64,000 bases of DNA from Tenebrio molitor. Lineage: Eukaryota > Arthropoda > Insecta > Coleoptera > Tenebrionidae. Positions 34,951 to 46,452 of the stretch are shown piece by piece; within the stretch, counting starts at the first letter, position 1; every line of letters starts with the position of its first letter. The stretch lies in NCBI RefSeq assembly GCF_963966145.1, contig NC_091052.1, positions 8,804,001 through 8,868,000 of the forward strand, read 5' to 3'. Made by a program: the position numbers and the translations under genes. Below the pieces are notes generated by a model, which saw only the letters and a program-made list of their open reading frames with translations, had not been told where the DNA came from and did no database searches.

Positions 34951-37756
34951 TAGTTACGTTACGTTACCGTTACATGATTTCATCTTGCTTTTAAAGGTTC
35001 CAACAAAGAAATAGTCAGATCAAAATTAAAAAGAACAGATAAAAGAAATTTACAGTAATTATTTAGATGCAGCAAAGAGAATAGAGAGAAGAAAAAAGGA
35101 AAAATAATTGTCTGGGATTTTGGATGTTCGGTCCACGCTTTTAGTTCTGACGTATTTCTAAAAAAATTACAAAAGCTTAAAACTCGGCACAACTAGGTCA
35201 TAAAATTGTAAACACCCGATCCAGAGTAGTCTTAAAAGGTCGTTACAGTTTTTCTAGGAACGAGATCGTTAAGCAGGAAAGTGCAAACAAATAAATGCAC
35301 CACCGCTGTCTTAACACTACGGCCGACTAACTTACGCAAGATAAGTGAATAAAAAGCGACAAAATATGAACGAGGTGGTAGAAGAAAAACGATCCGCGTT
35401 ATCGTTCGAGTTTTTGCCCCATTACTATCTCTGTCAAAATAAAAAAATTTAAAGCTCACATTTTCCACCTAGAACTACACTCTTATCTGTTCTCGTGGTT
35501 TGGAACTTTATAAAACCCAAATAAATATTTTTACTGTCATTTAAATGTAAAATAATTTTTTATACCTTTCCGTTTGATCGTTTTTGAGGTTCGAGATTGT
35601 GTTTTTGGGGTTTTGTTTTGTGCAGGCCCAATAAAAAAATGCGCTATTTGGTGTTTGGTGGCCATTCATCGTAAACGTCAGGAATGGCGACTCTAATCCA
35701 CATTCTTACATCATTCCTTCTTTACGAGGATATCCCGGCAATTTTTCTTTATTTCTTAAAAGAGTAAATTGCGCCGTTAGAAGAACCTTCTCGATCCCTG
35801 CCCCAAATTTCGTACGAATTTATAGCCCCGTGGTAATTACCGCTCGTGAACAATTAAGAATCTGCAGATTTGACCCTCGTCGGTATGTTAATATTTACCG
35901 TACAATTAAGACTTCATACAACGTGAACATTCTTCCGACAAACAATTCCGTTAACAAGAACCTACAATCCCCGAGAATTATTATCTCGTTGGAACGTCGA
36001 GATCTTACGAAACTTGAAGTAAATTTATTTACATCAGCATCATAACGGAGAGCTGGTCTGAATTAGCCGAGACATGACAGTCGACAGTGAATTAAAACCT
36101 CCAAGTTGCTTTGGATGTCCCCCTAACACCACTTCGGATGATTTAGGACAGGTGAAGTGGTGGAACATTTATCATAGAAACGGTGAATTATGAACACCGC
36201 GAAAAAACTCAATAGACGTATTTTACTTCTGAAAAAATGTCTCGGACCGACCGTATAAATGTGTAATACATCTCTTTCTTGACTGTTTTCACGTCAACGG
36301 GAAATTACTGGGCCTGCCTTGTTCTGGATTTATTTCGATTTACCCCTGCACGCCAGATTGCTCCACAACAGTAACAAAATTACCAAAGGGCAGAAACAGA
36401 AAAAAAAAGAAAGCAAAGACTTCTGTTGCGCACTGAAACTTATTGGAACAAGGAACGGAAAAGTTCTGGTGTATTTCTTGTTTAGAAGTGATATTTTTGA
36501 CTTTGAGTGATCAAATTTTGCGAAAGTGTAACAACATCCACATCCCTTATCCCGGGGATTAAATAATAAATCTTTTACCGGATTACTATCGGTGTGATGT
36601 GTCGGATCTGTCGGTGGGGAAGTTTGGGCAAAATAAACAGAAGTGAGAGTGTTTAAGAAGAAACGTTGCGGTGGAGTTTTTGTGCGTAACGCGGTGGTGT
36701 TTGCTTTGTGGAGTTGTTATTGGCTTGGCCCCGAGAAGAAGACTCATAAAATATTGATGACTCATACGGGAGATAACAATTCTATTGATTTCTAGTTATC
36801 AAAGGCGGACCTTTTGTCCGCTTGTGTAGAACACGGAAAAATCAGATTACGTATTTCCATCGTGGAGAGCCGAATGAAACAAGAACTCGCCCAAAAAGGG
36901 AAAAGTTTCGTCAGATATCGTACATAATTCATCTGCTACCTCCGGATCCAGTAGTTTTCCTTCCGGTTACATTTCCACTCTTGCACCGAGTCTAGACGTA
37001 TCCAAGCATCGCCGTCGTTATTTCCCCTTTTCTAAATACGTGTTGCAAATACAAAACGCGTTGCGAACGCGGCTTAATAGGACAGGCCGGTTAATTATTG
37101 ACACCGGCGGGGTGGTCCCGGAGTGGACCCCGGAAGAGGACCGATGACGACTGTCGGCATACATAAAAAATGCATTAGCCTAGATATTAGTCGATAATCT
37201 CGCAACATCGGCAGCTCGGGTCGTTTAATCAGACTTGATGGATCGTAGGGTGCTACTCCCTCGAGAAATCAATCACTCTTCTCGACCGAAAAACTGCTGC
37301 CAATTGCCTACACTGCGTCTCCAACAGCGGAACAAACTTTCCGGTTCGGGTGCGTAGGTGAGGCGCTTTGATTTATTCATCTGCGACTACTTGCAACTCA
37401 GACATGTAAATATACAACTTCTGAAATGTTATGAATTTGTTGAAGTTTATTTCGACGTCAACAAATCGAAAGAAAATTTATGTGATAGGAGGATACGCGC
37501 TCGTAATTTACAGCGTTTTGCATCCTCGAGAGAAACGCCAATTCGCAATTCAACGATCTTTAACGCTCTTATCATACCCATCGATCAACTCGTCTTACAC
37601 GATTGTCAAAATCAGCGGCGACTCGTCAGGTGATGCAGGTCCCGGTTGTATTTTTTGTATCACAAGTGAGGCAGGTCGGGTCATTCTGCATCAAGTCAAT
37701 ATATTGGGTGATTCAAAATGGTTGTGGATAAAAATGGCAACTATGTAAGAAAATGA
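34951..37756. other. Unique DNA without a recognisable gene
   Basis: 35.8-37.4 kb is G+C-richer. A 105-codon frame at 37431-37748 has no known motif. TTGGGTGATTCAAAATGG at 37705 looks like a lone MITE terminus without a partner. Confidence 0.4.
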
Positions 37757-37911
37757 ATGTGGCAACTGTGTAGGTGGGCTTGAGTTGACATTTCATATAC
37801 GCGCATTTGATTTTTTTATACCATTGCAAATTGACTTGACAATTTTCAAAATTGCGCGTCTATGAACTGTCAAAGAAATGTCAACGCTATCCAACCTACA
37901 AGGTTACCACA
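37757..37911. mobile_element. Short MITE-like inverted-repeat element
   Basis: ATGTGGCAACTGTGTAGGTG, then TTGAGTTGACATTTC at the left. The right is the inverse (GAAATGTCAACGCTATCC, then AACCTACAAGGTTACCACAT). About 155 bp. It directly abuts the next MITE. Confidence 0.6.
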
Positions 37912-37913
37912 TA

Positions 37914-38145
37914 CTGTCGCGAGCAATAAATTTTGGTCGTCAATGTCATTTCAAAATTTGTTTAGATTGTCACGAATTAAAAATTTTTCCCTGATTATGC
38001 CCATGTCAACAAAGTGTCAAAAAAATGGCAATTAATGCCAGTCAACATAATGATAGGTTATGATGTTTATGACCTTTTTACAATGAAGCATTTTCCATTG
38101 CGTCAAAACGTGACATTCACGACCAAAATTTATTGCTCGCGACTG
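37914..38145. mobile_element. MITE with GTCGCGAGCAATAAATT ends
   Basis: A 232 bp element with TA on both sides (37912-37913, 38146-38147). The ends are GTCGCGAGCAATAAATTTTG, then GTCGT, and the exact inverse at the right. Inverted repeats of at least 27 bp. No transposase. Tc1/mariner-type by its TA target. Confidence 0.85.
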
Positions 38146-39119
38146 TACATTTTCGTACACATTATATTTGACACAACTCTTGGTGGTGCATTTATATGTG
38201 TTAACTCTTGTGAAGTACATATTTTATTCACAGAGAAATATTTAATTCCAATTAGCTCAAATGCCATAATTCTGCTGCACGGTTTCATGTAATCCCGTGG
38301 AAACATTTTATTTTTTGAATGTGTTAGTCACAATGTAATAAACGCTAACAAAGCAACCGGTAATCTTGTTATGTTGGAAATATCGCTCATTAGTTTAAAT
38401 CGCACTAATGGCCAATTCGCAGCCACGAAATCCGTTAAAAAATCAATCAACTGGTATTACGCTGAACTATTCGTTTCGTAGAACTCACATGGACAAGATA
38501 TAAAATTATTGTACCGCGCCTTCAAATAAATTCGGAATTAGAGTTGGCTGTGATTTTATTACGAAGTTGGTAACATGCAATTTTAAAGGCACAGCGGTGA
38601 CCTTGGAGAGCGCAATACACGTGTTAAACGTCTATTGCCAACCATTACTAGATAAAATATATAAATCATAGCCTACTCTAAATCTGAATTTATTTGAAGG
38701 CATGGTAGTAGCCTCTTTTCTTGCGTCGATACACTCGTTAAAAAATTAAAATCTAAAATTATAATATACAGTCGCTTATTCTCTAAGATTTGCTTTCTCT
38801 AGAGTCTAGAATCTAGATGATCAATCTTGCATCTTAAACTTCTCGAGCTTGCAGTCTAGCATCATTTGTGTTGCCGACAGAGTTGGATAAATTACTCGTT
38901 TTCCAGTTATCAGTTGAAGACAAATCGGATGACCGGGTCATCATAGTAAATCATCTGGTGGCAACGTGTGTGGGGGCGCACGTTATCCTGTTAAACTATA
39001 AGGTAATTTACGATTTAAACAATTCTTGATAATAGTTAGAACAAGATGCTGAAGTGTTTATTACAAGTAGTTTTTATTTGTATGGTCTGTTTGCATGGTT
39101 AGTTTGTATTACACGAGTA
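38146..39119. other. No recognisable feature
   Basis: A cluster of TCTAGA-like motifs at 38800-38830 is low complexity. No gene recognised. Confidence 0.4.
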
Positions 39120-39540
39120 GGGTCATGTTGGAGGGCTTCTTTTGCAGGAATGCAAGATCCAGGGGAGATACAGTGGGAGACTGAGGAAAATAGGGGGAGA
39201 TACAGAGCAATCTGACATGAAAGATAAAGGAAGAATCAGGGAGATCCCTAAGATTTCGAGGAAGTTCGCGGAAGATAGACGTGTTGGATTCTCTCATGGG
39301 CTGTGACCTTGGAAATATCTGCGGGAAGGCGGAGCGAGAAACCAGTGAATGAGAGAGAGATAATGAATGACAATGTTTGAGACCACTATTCGTCGTTTGC
39401 TCAGATATCACTCATAGCCCATGAGAAAATCCAAAATCTCTACAGTGACATCCGGGGAGATCGGAGGAGATCTAGGGAGAAGTAGACGGGGAGGTCCGGT
39501 AAGGTAGGGGGCGATTTGGGAAGATATTCTACAGGCGAGA
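39120..39540 (+). repeat. GA-rich degenerate tract
   Basis: The plus strand is strongly purine-biased with many GGGGAGAT, GGGAGA and AGGGAGATC motifs on both sides of the MITE at 39277-39443. It resembles a decayed GA-rich minisatellite. A shorter tract of the same style is at 60680-60750. Confidence 0.5.
39277..39443 (-). mobile_element. MITE family G, copy A (shortened)
   Basis: The ends are GTGTTGGATTCTCTCATGGG and, inverse, GATTTTGGATTTTCTCATGG. The internal ATATCTGCG, GGCGGAGCGA and AAACCAGTG motifs match, inverted, the right part of copies B (54457) and C (55463). About 165 bp against about 255 bp for the others, so the centre is deleted. Confidence 0.75.
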
Positions 39541-39777
39541 TATTTTGTCGCAGTTTATCCTTATGAAGAAAAAAAATTGCTCTATTAATTTCCTCCATTT
39601 TTATTTGCAACATAATTTTTCAAATTGTTGACTATTCCGGATTCGTATATTCAACAGTGTTGAATTTGATTATTTTACGTTGAAATATTTTCTAATTTTT
39701 TTTATTTACAATTCCCTGTCTATATTCCACTGAATTATTGTTCGACTTTGTTTAAATATTTTTTAGTCGGCACAGTT

Positions 39778-40061
39778 TGTAAGGCATTTTTTGGAATTGG
39801 TTGGCGCCGTGCTTCTTGGAGTTCAAAGTCGAGACCCAATACGAGCCAGATGCCTGACCCACCCGCTTCACCCCGTACCTCGCCTTTTTGTGTGTAGTTT
39901 TGTTTATGTTAACGCACCCCGTCGAGGGTGTAAAGGAGTCTAGCTTCAGTCTTTGTGTTATATGTCGATAAGAAAGCACGTCTCATTTATGCTGTATTTG
40001 TTTTCATCTTTTGATGGCATTATAATAAATATTACAACTGATATTTTAAATGAGTCTTACA
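39778..40061 (+). repeat. 5' LTR
   Basis: 284 bp, starting TGTAAGGC and ending GTCTTACA, so it carries the usual TG...CA ends inside a 6 bp inverted TGTAAG/CTTACA. An A+T-rich end with AATAAATATT at about 40025 could hold the polyadenylation signal. The open frame on the minus strand is a by-product, present in both LTRs. Confidence 0.95.
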
Positions 40062-40117
40062 AATCAGAAGTGGGATTACCCCTGACAAAATTCACGTAAT
40101 GTTTGTGTAAAGTGAAA

Positions 40118-40279
40118 ATGTTAAAAGTGTTGTGTCGAAAATGTGGTCGACATAATGTACGTGTCGGACAATCGAGTGCCGTTATCAAGGTGGTAGTTGT
40201 CGTTGATGATAAAACGACGTACGACTGGATTATCGGTCGTGATTTAAAAAAAAATTACGAAGAACTTGGCATTCGGTGA
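40118..40279 (+). pseudogene. Retropepsin C-terminal fragment
   Basis: A 53-codon frame starting at ATG 40118 contains YDWIIGRDL, matching the IIGRDFL-type helix near the C-terminus of retrotransposon aspartic proteases. The catalytic D(S/T)G motif is not present: the 5' part of the domain, with gag, has been lost, leaving only about 55 bases between the LTR and this frame. It stops at TGA 40277-40279, before the RT region. The start is simply the first ATG and need not ever have been used. Confidence 0.55.
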
Positions 40280-40465
40280 TAAATGTTGGTTACGACGATG
40301 GAGTCGAGGGTGAGGCCCTGTTGACGGGGTTCGAAGGTTGAGTTTCGCACGCTATGGCCACCATAGAGAAGACGGACGCTACAGGAATAGAGATGGGGTT
40401 GAATAGTCGAGAACTCATCGCTTGCAGCCCGTGAGCCCGCATCGATACTGAGAAAGGAAACTTTA

Positions 40466-40889
40466 CCGAGTCCCATTCTTCGTGCGAAAAGAAAGACTGG
40501 CGAGTGGCGACCAGCGAACATGTGTGGACGACACACGACGGACCGTCGATGGTTCTATGTTGTAACCGTCAAGGACAGGCGTCCGCTTCCTTTGATGGAT
40601 GAACAACTCGATCGTCTAGGTACTCTAGGTGGTAATAGGGCGGGTCGTGAGTATAAGTATGTTACAGCCCTTGAGATGTTTCGAGTTTTTATCAGGTGCC
40701 GATAGACGAGAACCGTATTTGTTACATCTGGTTCTCATTATGAATTTTTACGTTTTCGAACATTTGATGAACAATGTACTCGGACCATTGAGGGGTACAG
40801 TAGTATTCCCGTATGTGGATGATATGATCATTCCGTTGACGACTGTCAAGTACTCAAGTAGGGTTTGCAACGGTTACGATCAGTTTTAG
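40466..40889 (+). pseudogene. Reverse transcriptase remnant
   Basis: The first part in frame shows SPILRAKRKTGEW, then VTVKDRRPLPLMDEQLDRLG, the fingers region of Ty3/gypsy RT, ending in a stop at about 40703. A second frame carries HYEFLR (about 40735-40752), and a third carries VLGPLRGTVVFPYVDD with the catalytic YVDD at 40812-40823, then a stop at 40889. Weak similarity continues beyond (LQRLRSVLG). So there are at least two frameshifts and small deletions, including loss of the usual PFGL segment. The polymerase cannot be made in one piece. Confidence 0.85.
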
Positions 40890-41175
40890 GGGTATTACGT
40901 CAGCATAATTTTCCGTCAAAATTAAGTAAATGAAAGTAAACGAAAATCGGAACGGTCTTTCGAACCGAGAACTGTTGTTAAACAGGTGTGACAATTTGTG
41001 GAACTGTCCGGTTATTTTTGAAAATTTGTACGAAATTATAGAAGTAGGTATAGTATTGAAACTGCTAACGAGAGTTTAAAGATTTTCAATGACATCGGGA
41101 GGTTGAATGAGAATCCGTGTTCGAAAAAAAAAAGGAAAACACAAGTAATGTCGACATGTTTGTGTTTACTCAGAG

Positions 41176-41513
41176 TTGTGGCTTACATTAGTAAATAAAT
41201 CACAGTTGTCAAACGGCAGTAGGTATCATTCGTATGAAATAGAAACTGCGACTGTCGTTAGTGCTCTGCAGCATTTTCGAATATATTTGTTGGGTTTGCA
41301 ATTTGCCGTGGTAACTTGCTGCGGCGCCCTGAGAACAACATTTTCTAAAGAGGATTTATTACCGCGAGTTGATAGAGGGTGGCTTCAAGCACAGGAGTTC
41401 ATTTCAAAATTAAGTAGGTATAGACCAGGGTCACGCATGGCCAGGTAGACGCGCTCAGTCGTTACCCTGTCACTGTTGAGATCAACAAGGATGTCGACTC
41501 GATAGCAAAATAG
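41176..41513 (+). pseudogene. RNase H remnant of pol
   Basis: The frame contains SRYHSYEIETATVVSALQHF, then RIYLLGLQF and RYRPGSRMA, the C-terminal half of the gypsy RNase H domain. In the usual VTDC motif the Asp is replaced (VTCC), so a catalytic residue is lost. After a frameshift near 41445 a second frame reads VDALSRYPV, the conserved end of this domain, and stops at 41511-41513. The N-terminal half, with its first catalytic Asp, is degenerate or missing. Confidence 0.85.
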
Positions 41514-41761
41514 AAGTTAACTACGGTTTGTAAAATTTTAGAGTCTGATGTTAGCAGTTGAGCAACAAAGCAGTTTTTTGAAAATGCGTGTCGAGAGGCA
41601 ATAAAGTTGTCAGAGATTGCCGGTAGAAAGACCAGTATGGGGCGACCCGACGTCAAATAGTTAGATTGTGTAATGATCGGGCAGTGTGAACGCCATAATA
41701 AGATTGTTGTTACGATGTTAGCCACGACGACTGTCAGCTGAGAGCAAGCTTTAGGGCTCTC

Positions 41762-42081
41762 GTGGAAGAGTTACAGTGTGCGCTGAGGCTGAAGACAGCA
41801 TTCGATAAAGGTACTAATTACTCCTGTTCTAGCATTCTGGATATCAGGAAGGGCCGAACGCGGAAGGAGCTAAGAAGGTACGAGTACGGCAGAAAGAGAC
41901 GAGAGGCTCACAATTACCAAGTGGACCGTCTTGTGTTGATGTTGGTTACGAGCAAGGTAGCCACAGGGTCGAGTACGAAGTTAAAGATCTGCGAGAGAAA
42001 GGGCTCAATCAAAACACGGTTGTCGCCGCCGATAAAACAAAAGGTTGGGACAACTCTGCAAATGTAAGTCGATACACTTAG
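41762..42081 (+). pseudogene. Integrase C-terminal fragment
   Basis: One frame shows RREAHNYQVDRLVLM and TGSSTKLK, matching the start of the integrase C-terminal module where a KLKPK..GPY segment normally follows. A second frame then reads YEVKDLREKG and TVVAADKTKGW, matching its end. The GPY/F core between them is deleted. The DDE catalytic core, expected in 41514-41761, is almost entirely gone. Confidence 0.75.
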
Positions 42082-42301
42082 TAGATCGCTCGTCGATATC
42101 GTTAGTGTAGGTCATCAGACGCTGATACTAAGTTAGTTGAGTTGATGCGTATGACGAATTAAGGTTGATCATAAGACGTCAAAACAATGAGGGTAGCACC
42201 CGAGACCAAGTCGGCCGTCCAACAGAATGAGAAGACTGAATGAAGAATGGGCCGACGCGGTCTTGGTGTTATCCTCAGTGGGGACGTATGACGTAGAGTA
42301 G

Positions 42302-42466
42302 GGCCGAGTTGCCCGGGGCCGACACTGCCCGTAGAAAGTGGGGGGCCGAGTTGCCCGGGGCCGACACTGCCCGTAGAAAGTGGGGGGCCGAGTTGCCCGG
42401 GGCCAACACTGCCCGTAGAAAGTGGGGGGCCGAGTTGCCCGGGGCCGACACTGCCCGTAGAAAGTG
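42302..42466 (+). repeat. Four-copy 42 bp tandem repeat
   Basis: Units start at 42302, 42344, 42386 and 42428 and are identical apart from one base in unit 3 and the truncated end of unit 4. Each is G+C-rich (GCCCGGGGCC core). It is translatable as a 14-residue repeat (ELPGADTARRKWGA), but I see no reason to think it is coding. It sits between the integrase remnant and the 3' LTR. Confidence 0.95.
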
Positions 42467-42516
42467 TTTATTATTAAAACTGTTGTATGAAGCTATGTGT
42501 TGAGTAAAAGTAAAAT

Positions 42517-42910
42517 GAGTTGGACCTAAGCCGTCCGAAATGTTAAGGTGTGAGGTGTTAGACCTAAGCTGTCAGAAATGTTAAAGTATAAATTGGACCT
42601 AAACCGTCCTAAATGTCGAAGTATGAGTTGGACCCAAGCTGTCCGAAGTGTTGAAGTATGATGAGTTAGACCTAAGCTGTCCGAAATGTTAAGATATGAG
42701 GTGTTAGACCTAAGCTGTCAGAAATGTTAAAGTATAAGTTGGACCTAAACTGTCCTAAATGTCGAAGTATGAGTTGGACCCAAGCTGTCCTAAATGTTGA
42801 AGTGTGAGTTGGATCTAAGCCGTCCGAAATGTCAAGGTATAATGAGTTAGACCTGAGGTGTACGAAATATCAAAGTATGAGGTGGACCTAAGTGTCCCAA
42901 ATGTAGTACG
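42517..42910 (+). repeat. Imperfect tandem repeat, about 11 units
   Basis: Units of about 32-40 bp of the form GAGTTGGACCTAAGCTGTCC, then AAATGTTAAAGTAT. Alternating variants (GTTAGACC and GTTGGACC, with TCAGAAATG and TCCTAAATG) recur in the same order, so blocks of about 150 bp were themselves duplicated. It lies just before the 3' LTR. Confidence 0.9.
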
Positions 42911-43097
42911 AGTTTGGTTGTTACACAAAAAAGATGACTAATCACCGATAACGTGATTGGCTATCTACGAGAGTTCTTCAATTCGGAGTGACCTCTCCTC
43001 GGTGTGGCCCAAACTAATGTTTGCTTGGTTCCAGGTAAATGAAGTAACTTCATTCGTCGGTGCGGTCTGAGGACATCCCGCCATCAGGATGGTCGTA

Positions 43098-43381
43098 TGT
43101 AAGGCATTTTTTGGAATTGGTTGGCGCCGTGCTTCTTGGAGTTCAAAGTCGAGACCCAATACGAGCCAGATGCCTGACCCACCCGCTTCACCCCGTACCT
43201 CGCCTTTTTGTGTGTAGTTTTGTTTATGTTAACGCACCCCGTCGAGGGTGTAAAGGAGTCTAGCTTCAGTCTTTGTGTTATATGTCGATAAGAAAGCACG
43301 TCTCATTTATGCTGTATTTGTTTTCATCTTTTGATGGCATTATAATAAATATTACAACTGATATTTTAAATGAGTCTTACA
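43098..43381 (+). repeat. 3' LTR
   Basis: 284 bp, identical by eye to the 5' LTR over its full length. Followed at once by the AGTT target duplication. Confidence 0.95.
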
Positions 43382-43385
43382 AGTT

Positions 43386-46251
43386 TTTTATTTAGGAACA
43401 TTTTTATTACTATCAATAAATCTTGCACTTGTGTATTGAGTCAATAAATAAATTTAGTCGAAAAATATTCGGCATAAGTAACAATACAACAAAGACACAA
43501 AAGTATTGACAATAAATTTTTCTTCTGGTGCTTCAACTGACCACTTGTAAATTCTCCAAACAGATGAATTATAGTTGTTGTGTATATTTATGCTGTAGTT
43601 GTTGCACAACATCTGTTGCTTAAAGTAGCCTTTCTAGTGGTTAAAATATTGTTTTTTCCAATATCTCAATAATTGTATTTACTCTATATGACACCAACAG
43701 TAAATTCCTTCCGGCGCTAATAAATTATCTGTACTCCTTGACATGAAAAATGGATATCTTTTAATAAACAATTCTGAGCGAGCGACTTGTGGCTTAAGGA
43801 AAAAAGCTGCAAGCCTTACGAAATTCAATTCACGATGTCGCATCACAAAGACTGCCTGCCATGTTTTGTTCGTAGGAAAAATAGTTAACAATTTTGCGAA
43901 ACTAATTTTTAATAAATCTCACGCAATATTATTAGCGCGGTGAACGAAGCTTTCACAAGCTCGCCTCCTTTATTCATTAACGCTAGGAGTCAAGAGGGTG
44001 GAACTAAACGCAGGGGCGTAATAAAAATTATAATTACGACCCTACACTGAACCCTGGAGTACCTCCTCCATTTCCGTAATTCCCCCAATTAAAAATTGTC
44101 AATCAGTGGCGGCGAATGGGCTCGCCTATAAATTAGCGCCTTTACGGTCGCCTTGTGCACATCCGAAATGACTCGTCGCTGAAATATGTTTATGAAGGCA
44201 ATAACATTAGCAGTTCGGTCCTGTGCAAATGTAACGGCCGCAAGTTACATTACGTTGGGCTCTTATAAATCAAAGCCCGTCAATATGTTTACATTACCGG
44301 TAAATGGACGTCGGGTAAATGCGTTCCTGATTTATGGATATAGCGTAAATTATGCCATAAAAGTGCAACTAATCTGACATGTCGGGTCACACCGCTACCT
44401 GTCCACCATCCGCAATGCAGTTTTTGTAATCCCAACATGCCTATCTGGTTAACTTTTAATTTCGCTTTGCATGTGTTTTCTGTAATATCATTAGGTCCGG
44501 TGAAAAATTTTGTTCCGAAAAAAATTCTCTTTTACAAGCGCTTATTAAAAAAATGATTGCAATAATATTCCTAATGGGAAACCGGCGGCGAACAGGAACT
44601 CGGCATAATTAAACTTTACAGTCTGGACCGATTTGTTTTTTATTCAAATCGGGTTCCGCGAACCTGGAAAATGATAATATGTGATGTCTTCATCTTGATG
44701 GATGAGCTATTATGGATTCTCACCTGCCACACAATCTCTCGAATATTGAAGATATTCTCTTTGTACCCGATAACATGATAAAATCGACGTGCCGTTTTAA
44801 AAGAGATTGATGACTATTGTATTTAAATTTATTTATAGCAGTTAGAGCGCTTGAGTGCTATTTTATTCCGATCTCAGATATCATTTCCTTTTTCTTCACA
44901 TTTCAAATTTAACTTATAGACAACACGCAGACTACTTCTTATTTATGAAGCTACTCCGCGGGATCTGGCTGAAAGGAAACAAGACCGGCGGTGTTTCGCC
45001 GCAATTAAAAAAAATCTCAAACTTGTATGCTTTAATTAAACGAGATCACGTAACTTTCCCAGGATTATTCCATTCATAGGTTCACCATTAAGCCAATCAT
45101 AGTGTCTCATTTTAAATTTCACAGCCTATTACAGCGTGAGCTATTTATCTTAACCGCGAATAAAATCACACACCATCTCTTTCTCTCACCCAGACCAAAA
45201 CTCTCCATTTCACTTCCCTTTTAATTTTTTCAAATTCGTCTTGCATCTACATCTTCTTCACAGACTCGCACACGCATACGAATCTATTTTGAATTTCTTT
45301 GTGTCCTCTTCTTTTTTAATTCGTGAAGTTACGCCTCTGGTACATTAGTGGATCATCTCCGTTTGCAGTGAAAATTTCTGTGAAAAACAAGCCGGCTTAG
45401 GGGCTCAACCACCCTCGAATGAAGAGCGGCCGGCCGCCACTCAAAGTCTTGTAGTGATTCAATAGGGTGGTATGTAAATGTGTCAGTTTTCACGCCCTGA
45501 TTGACTCGAGAAGGGGATTTCGCGCACCCTCTTGGCAACCCTCTCAGTTACACACAATGACGCCCCCACCCTCGTATGCTAATAATATTCGGTCTGCGCC
45601 CCGTCACATGATCACTGTTAGTGACACATTTACGCCTGGACTTAGCCGAGGGCTTTTGTCAGGCAGTCTTGCTAATCAGAGACACGAGCTTGACGAGCTC
45701 GAATATAACAATAATCACCGCATTACAATTTCACAAACTTCGGTAACGAGAAACCAAAGTCGTCTGTAATTTCTGGTCGTGTAATCAAACATGCAGGGAT
45801 TTACATCGGGAGGTGGAAACTTTGGCAGAAATTAAGCGCTGGGAGGGAAGAAGCGCGCTGGATGCATGTATGCAAGTCTAAGTGGAGAATTAGTGTTATT
45901 CATAAGATGGAGGGACGTTTTTCAGACGAGCCGGAATGTCTGGATCAGTGATAACATCTCTCGTAATAAATGTTACTCTTAAGGTCTGTCGACGATTCAG
46001 AATGTTCCAGCGCGATGAACAGCTCTTTCAGCAATTAATGGTTTGTAAATAGAAAGGATATTTAATATTTACTCTTAGTAATTCTCTCCATTAAATTATA
46101 TGTCTGTACCTATGTGTATAATTTTACAAATTCAATATTTATGCAAATATGTATTATACAAATACTATGTTATTAGCAATTCATCATCATGTTCATACTC
46201 CCCATTAATTTCAATAATGCATTTGCATATCACATAAACCTTTTCAAAACT
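43386..46251. other. Unique DNA without a recognisable gene
   Basis: Frames of up to 100 codons, none recognised. 45.4 kb holds a short GCGGCCGGCCGC palindrome. No elements found. Confidence 0.4.
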
Positions 46252-46452
46252 TTACCCTTGACGTGGTGACAATTTTGACATTACCCAAAAAAAAATCTTT
46301 TGTTTGAAATGTCGGCAAACACTGGGGTCTAGATCTGGCGAATACAGCGGTTTTTGTAATATATTCAAACCAGAATAATATTTAATGGCCGTGCAAATGC
46401 ACCCTTCATGAGCTGCAGCATTGTCCTGATGGAAGATGGAACAGCAAACCAC
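46252..46452 (-). pseudogene. Mariner transposase fragment
   Basis: The minus-strand frame contains FHQDNAAAHEG and, further on, PLYSPDLDPSVCRHF, the conserved second and third parts of the mariner catalytic domain (HDNAPAH and YSPDLAPSDYHLF in typical members). The 29-residue spacing from the D of QDNA to the D of SPDL equals that in typical mariners. The third catalytic Asp (PSD) is Val here (PSV), so the site is dead. I cannot find flanking inverted repeats, so only this fragment is claimed. Confidence 0.75.

Larger units (their letters stand above)
39778..43381 (+). mobile_element. Ty3/gypsy-type LTR retrotransposon, defective
   Basis: A complete insertion of 3604 bp: two 284 bp LTRs (39778-40061, 43098-43381) that I find identical base for base, and a 4 bp duplication AGTT (39774-39777, 43382-43385). 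A 4 bp duplication and the order protease, RT, RNase H, integrase fit Ty3/gypsy. The internal part is only about 3.0 kb, against 4-6 kb in intact elements. Gag is absent, the integrase core is mostly gone, and pol is frameshifted. Two tandem-repeat arrays lie before the 3' LTR. I could not identify a convincing primer-binding site or polypurine tract. A TGGGATTACCCC nine bases after the LTR is a weak candidate. It probably moved using enzymes supplied by a relative. Confidence 0.95.

Noticed and set aside
39752..39979. 75-codon minus-strand frame, repeated almost unchanged at 43084-43299
   Set aside because: It is repeated only because it lies in the two LTRs. Antisense to the LTR and without motifs.
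42309..42503. Frame encoding a 14-residue tandem repeat
   Set aside because: Any 42 bp array is in frame with itself. No start context or domain; taken as noncoding tandem DNA.
45427..45438. GCGGCCGGCCGC palindrome
   Set aside because: Too short to separate from chance; no partner or context.
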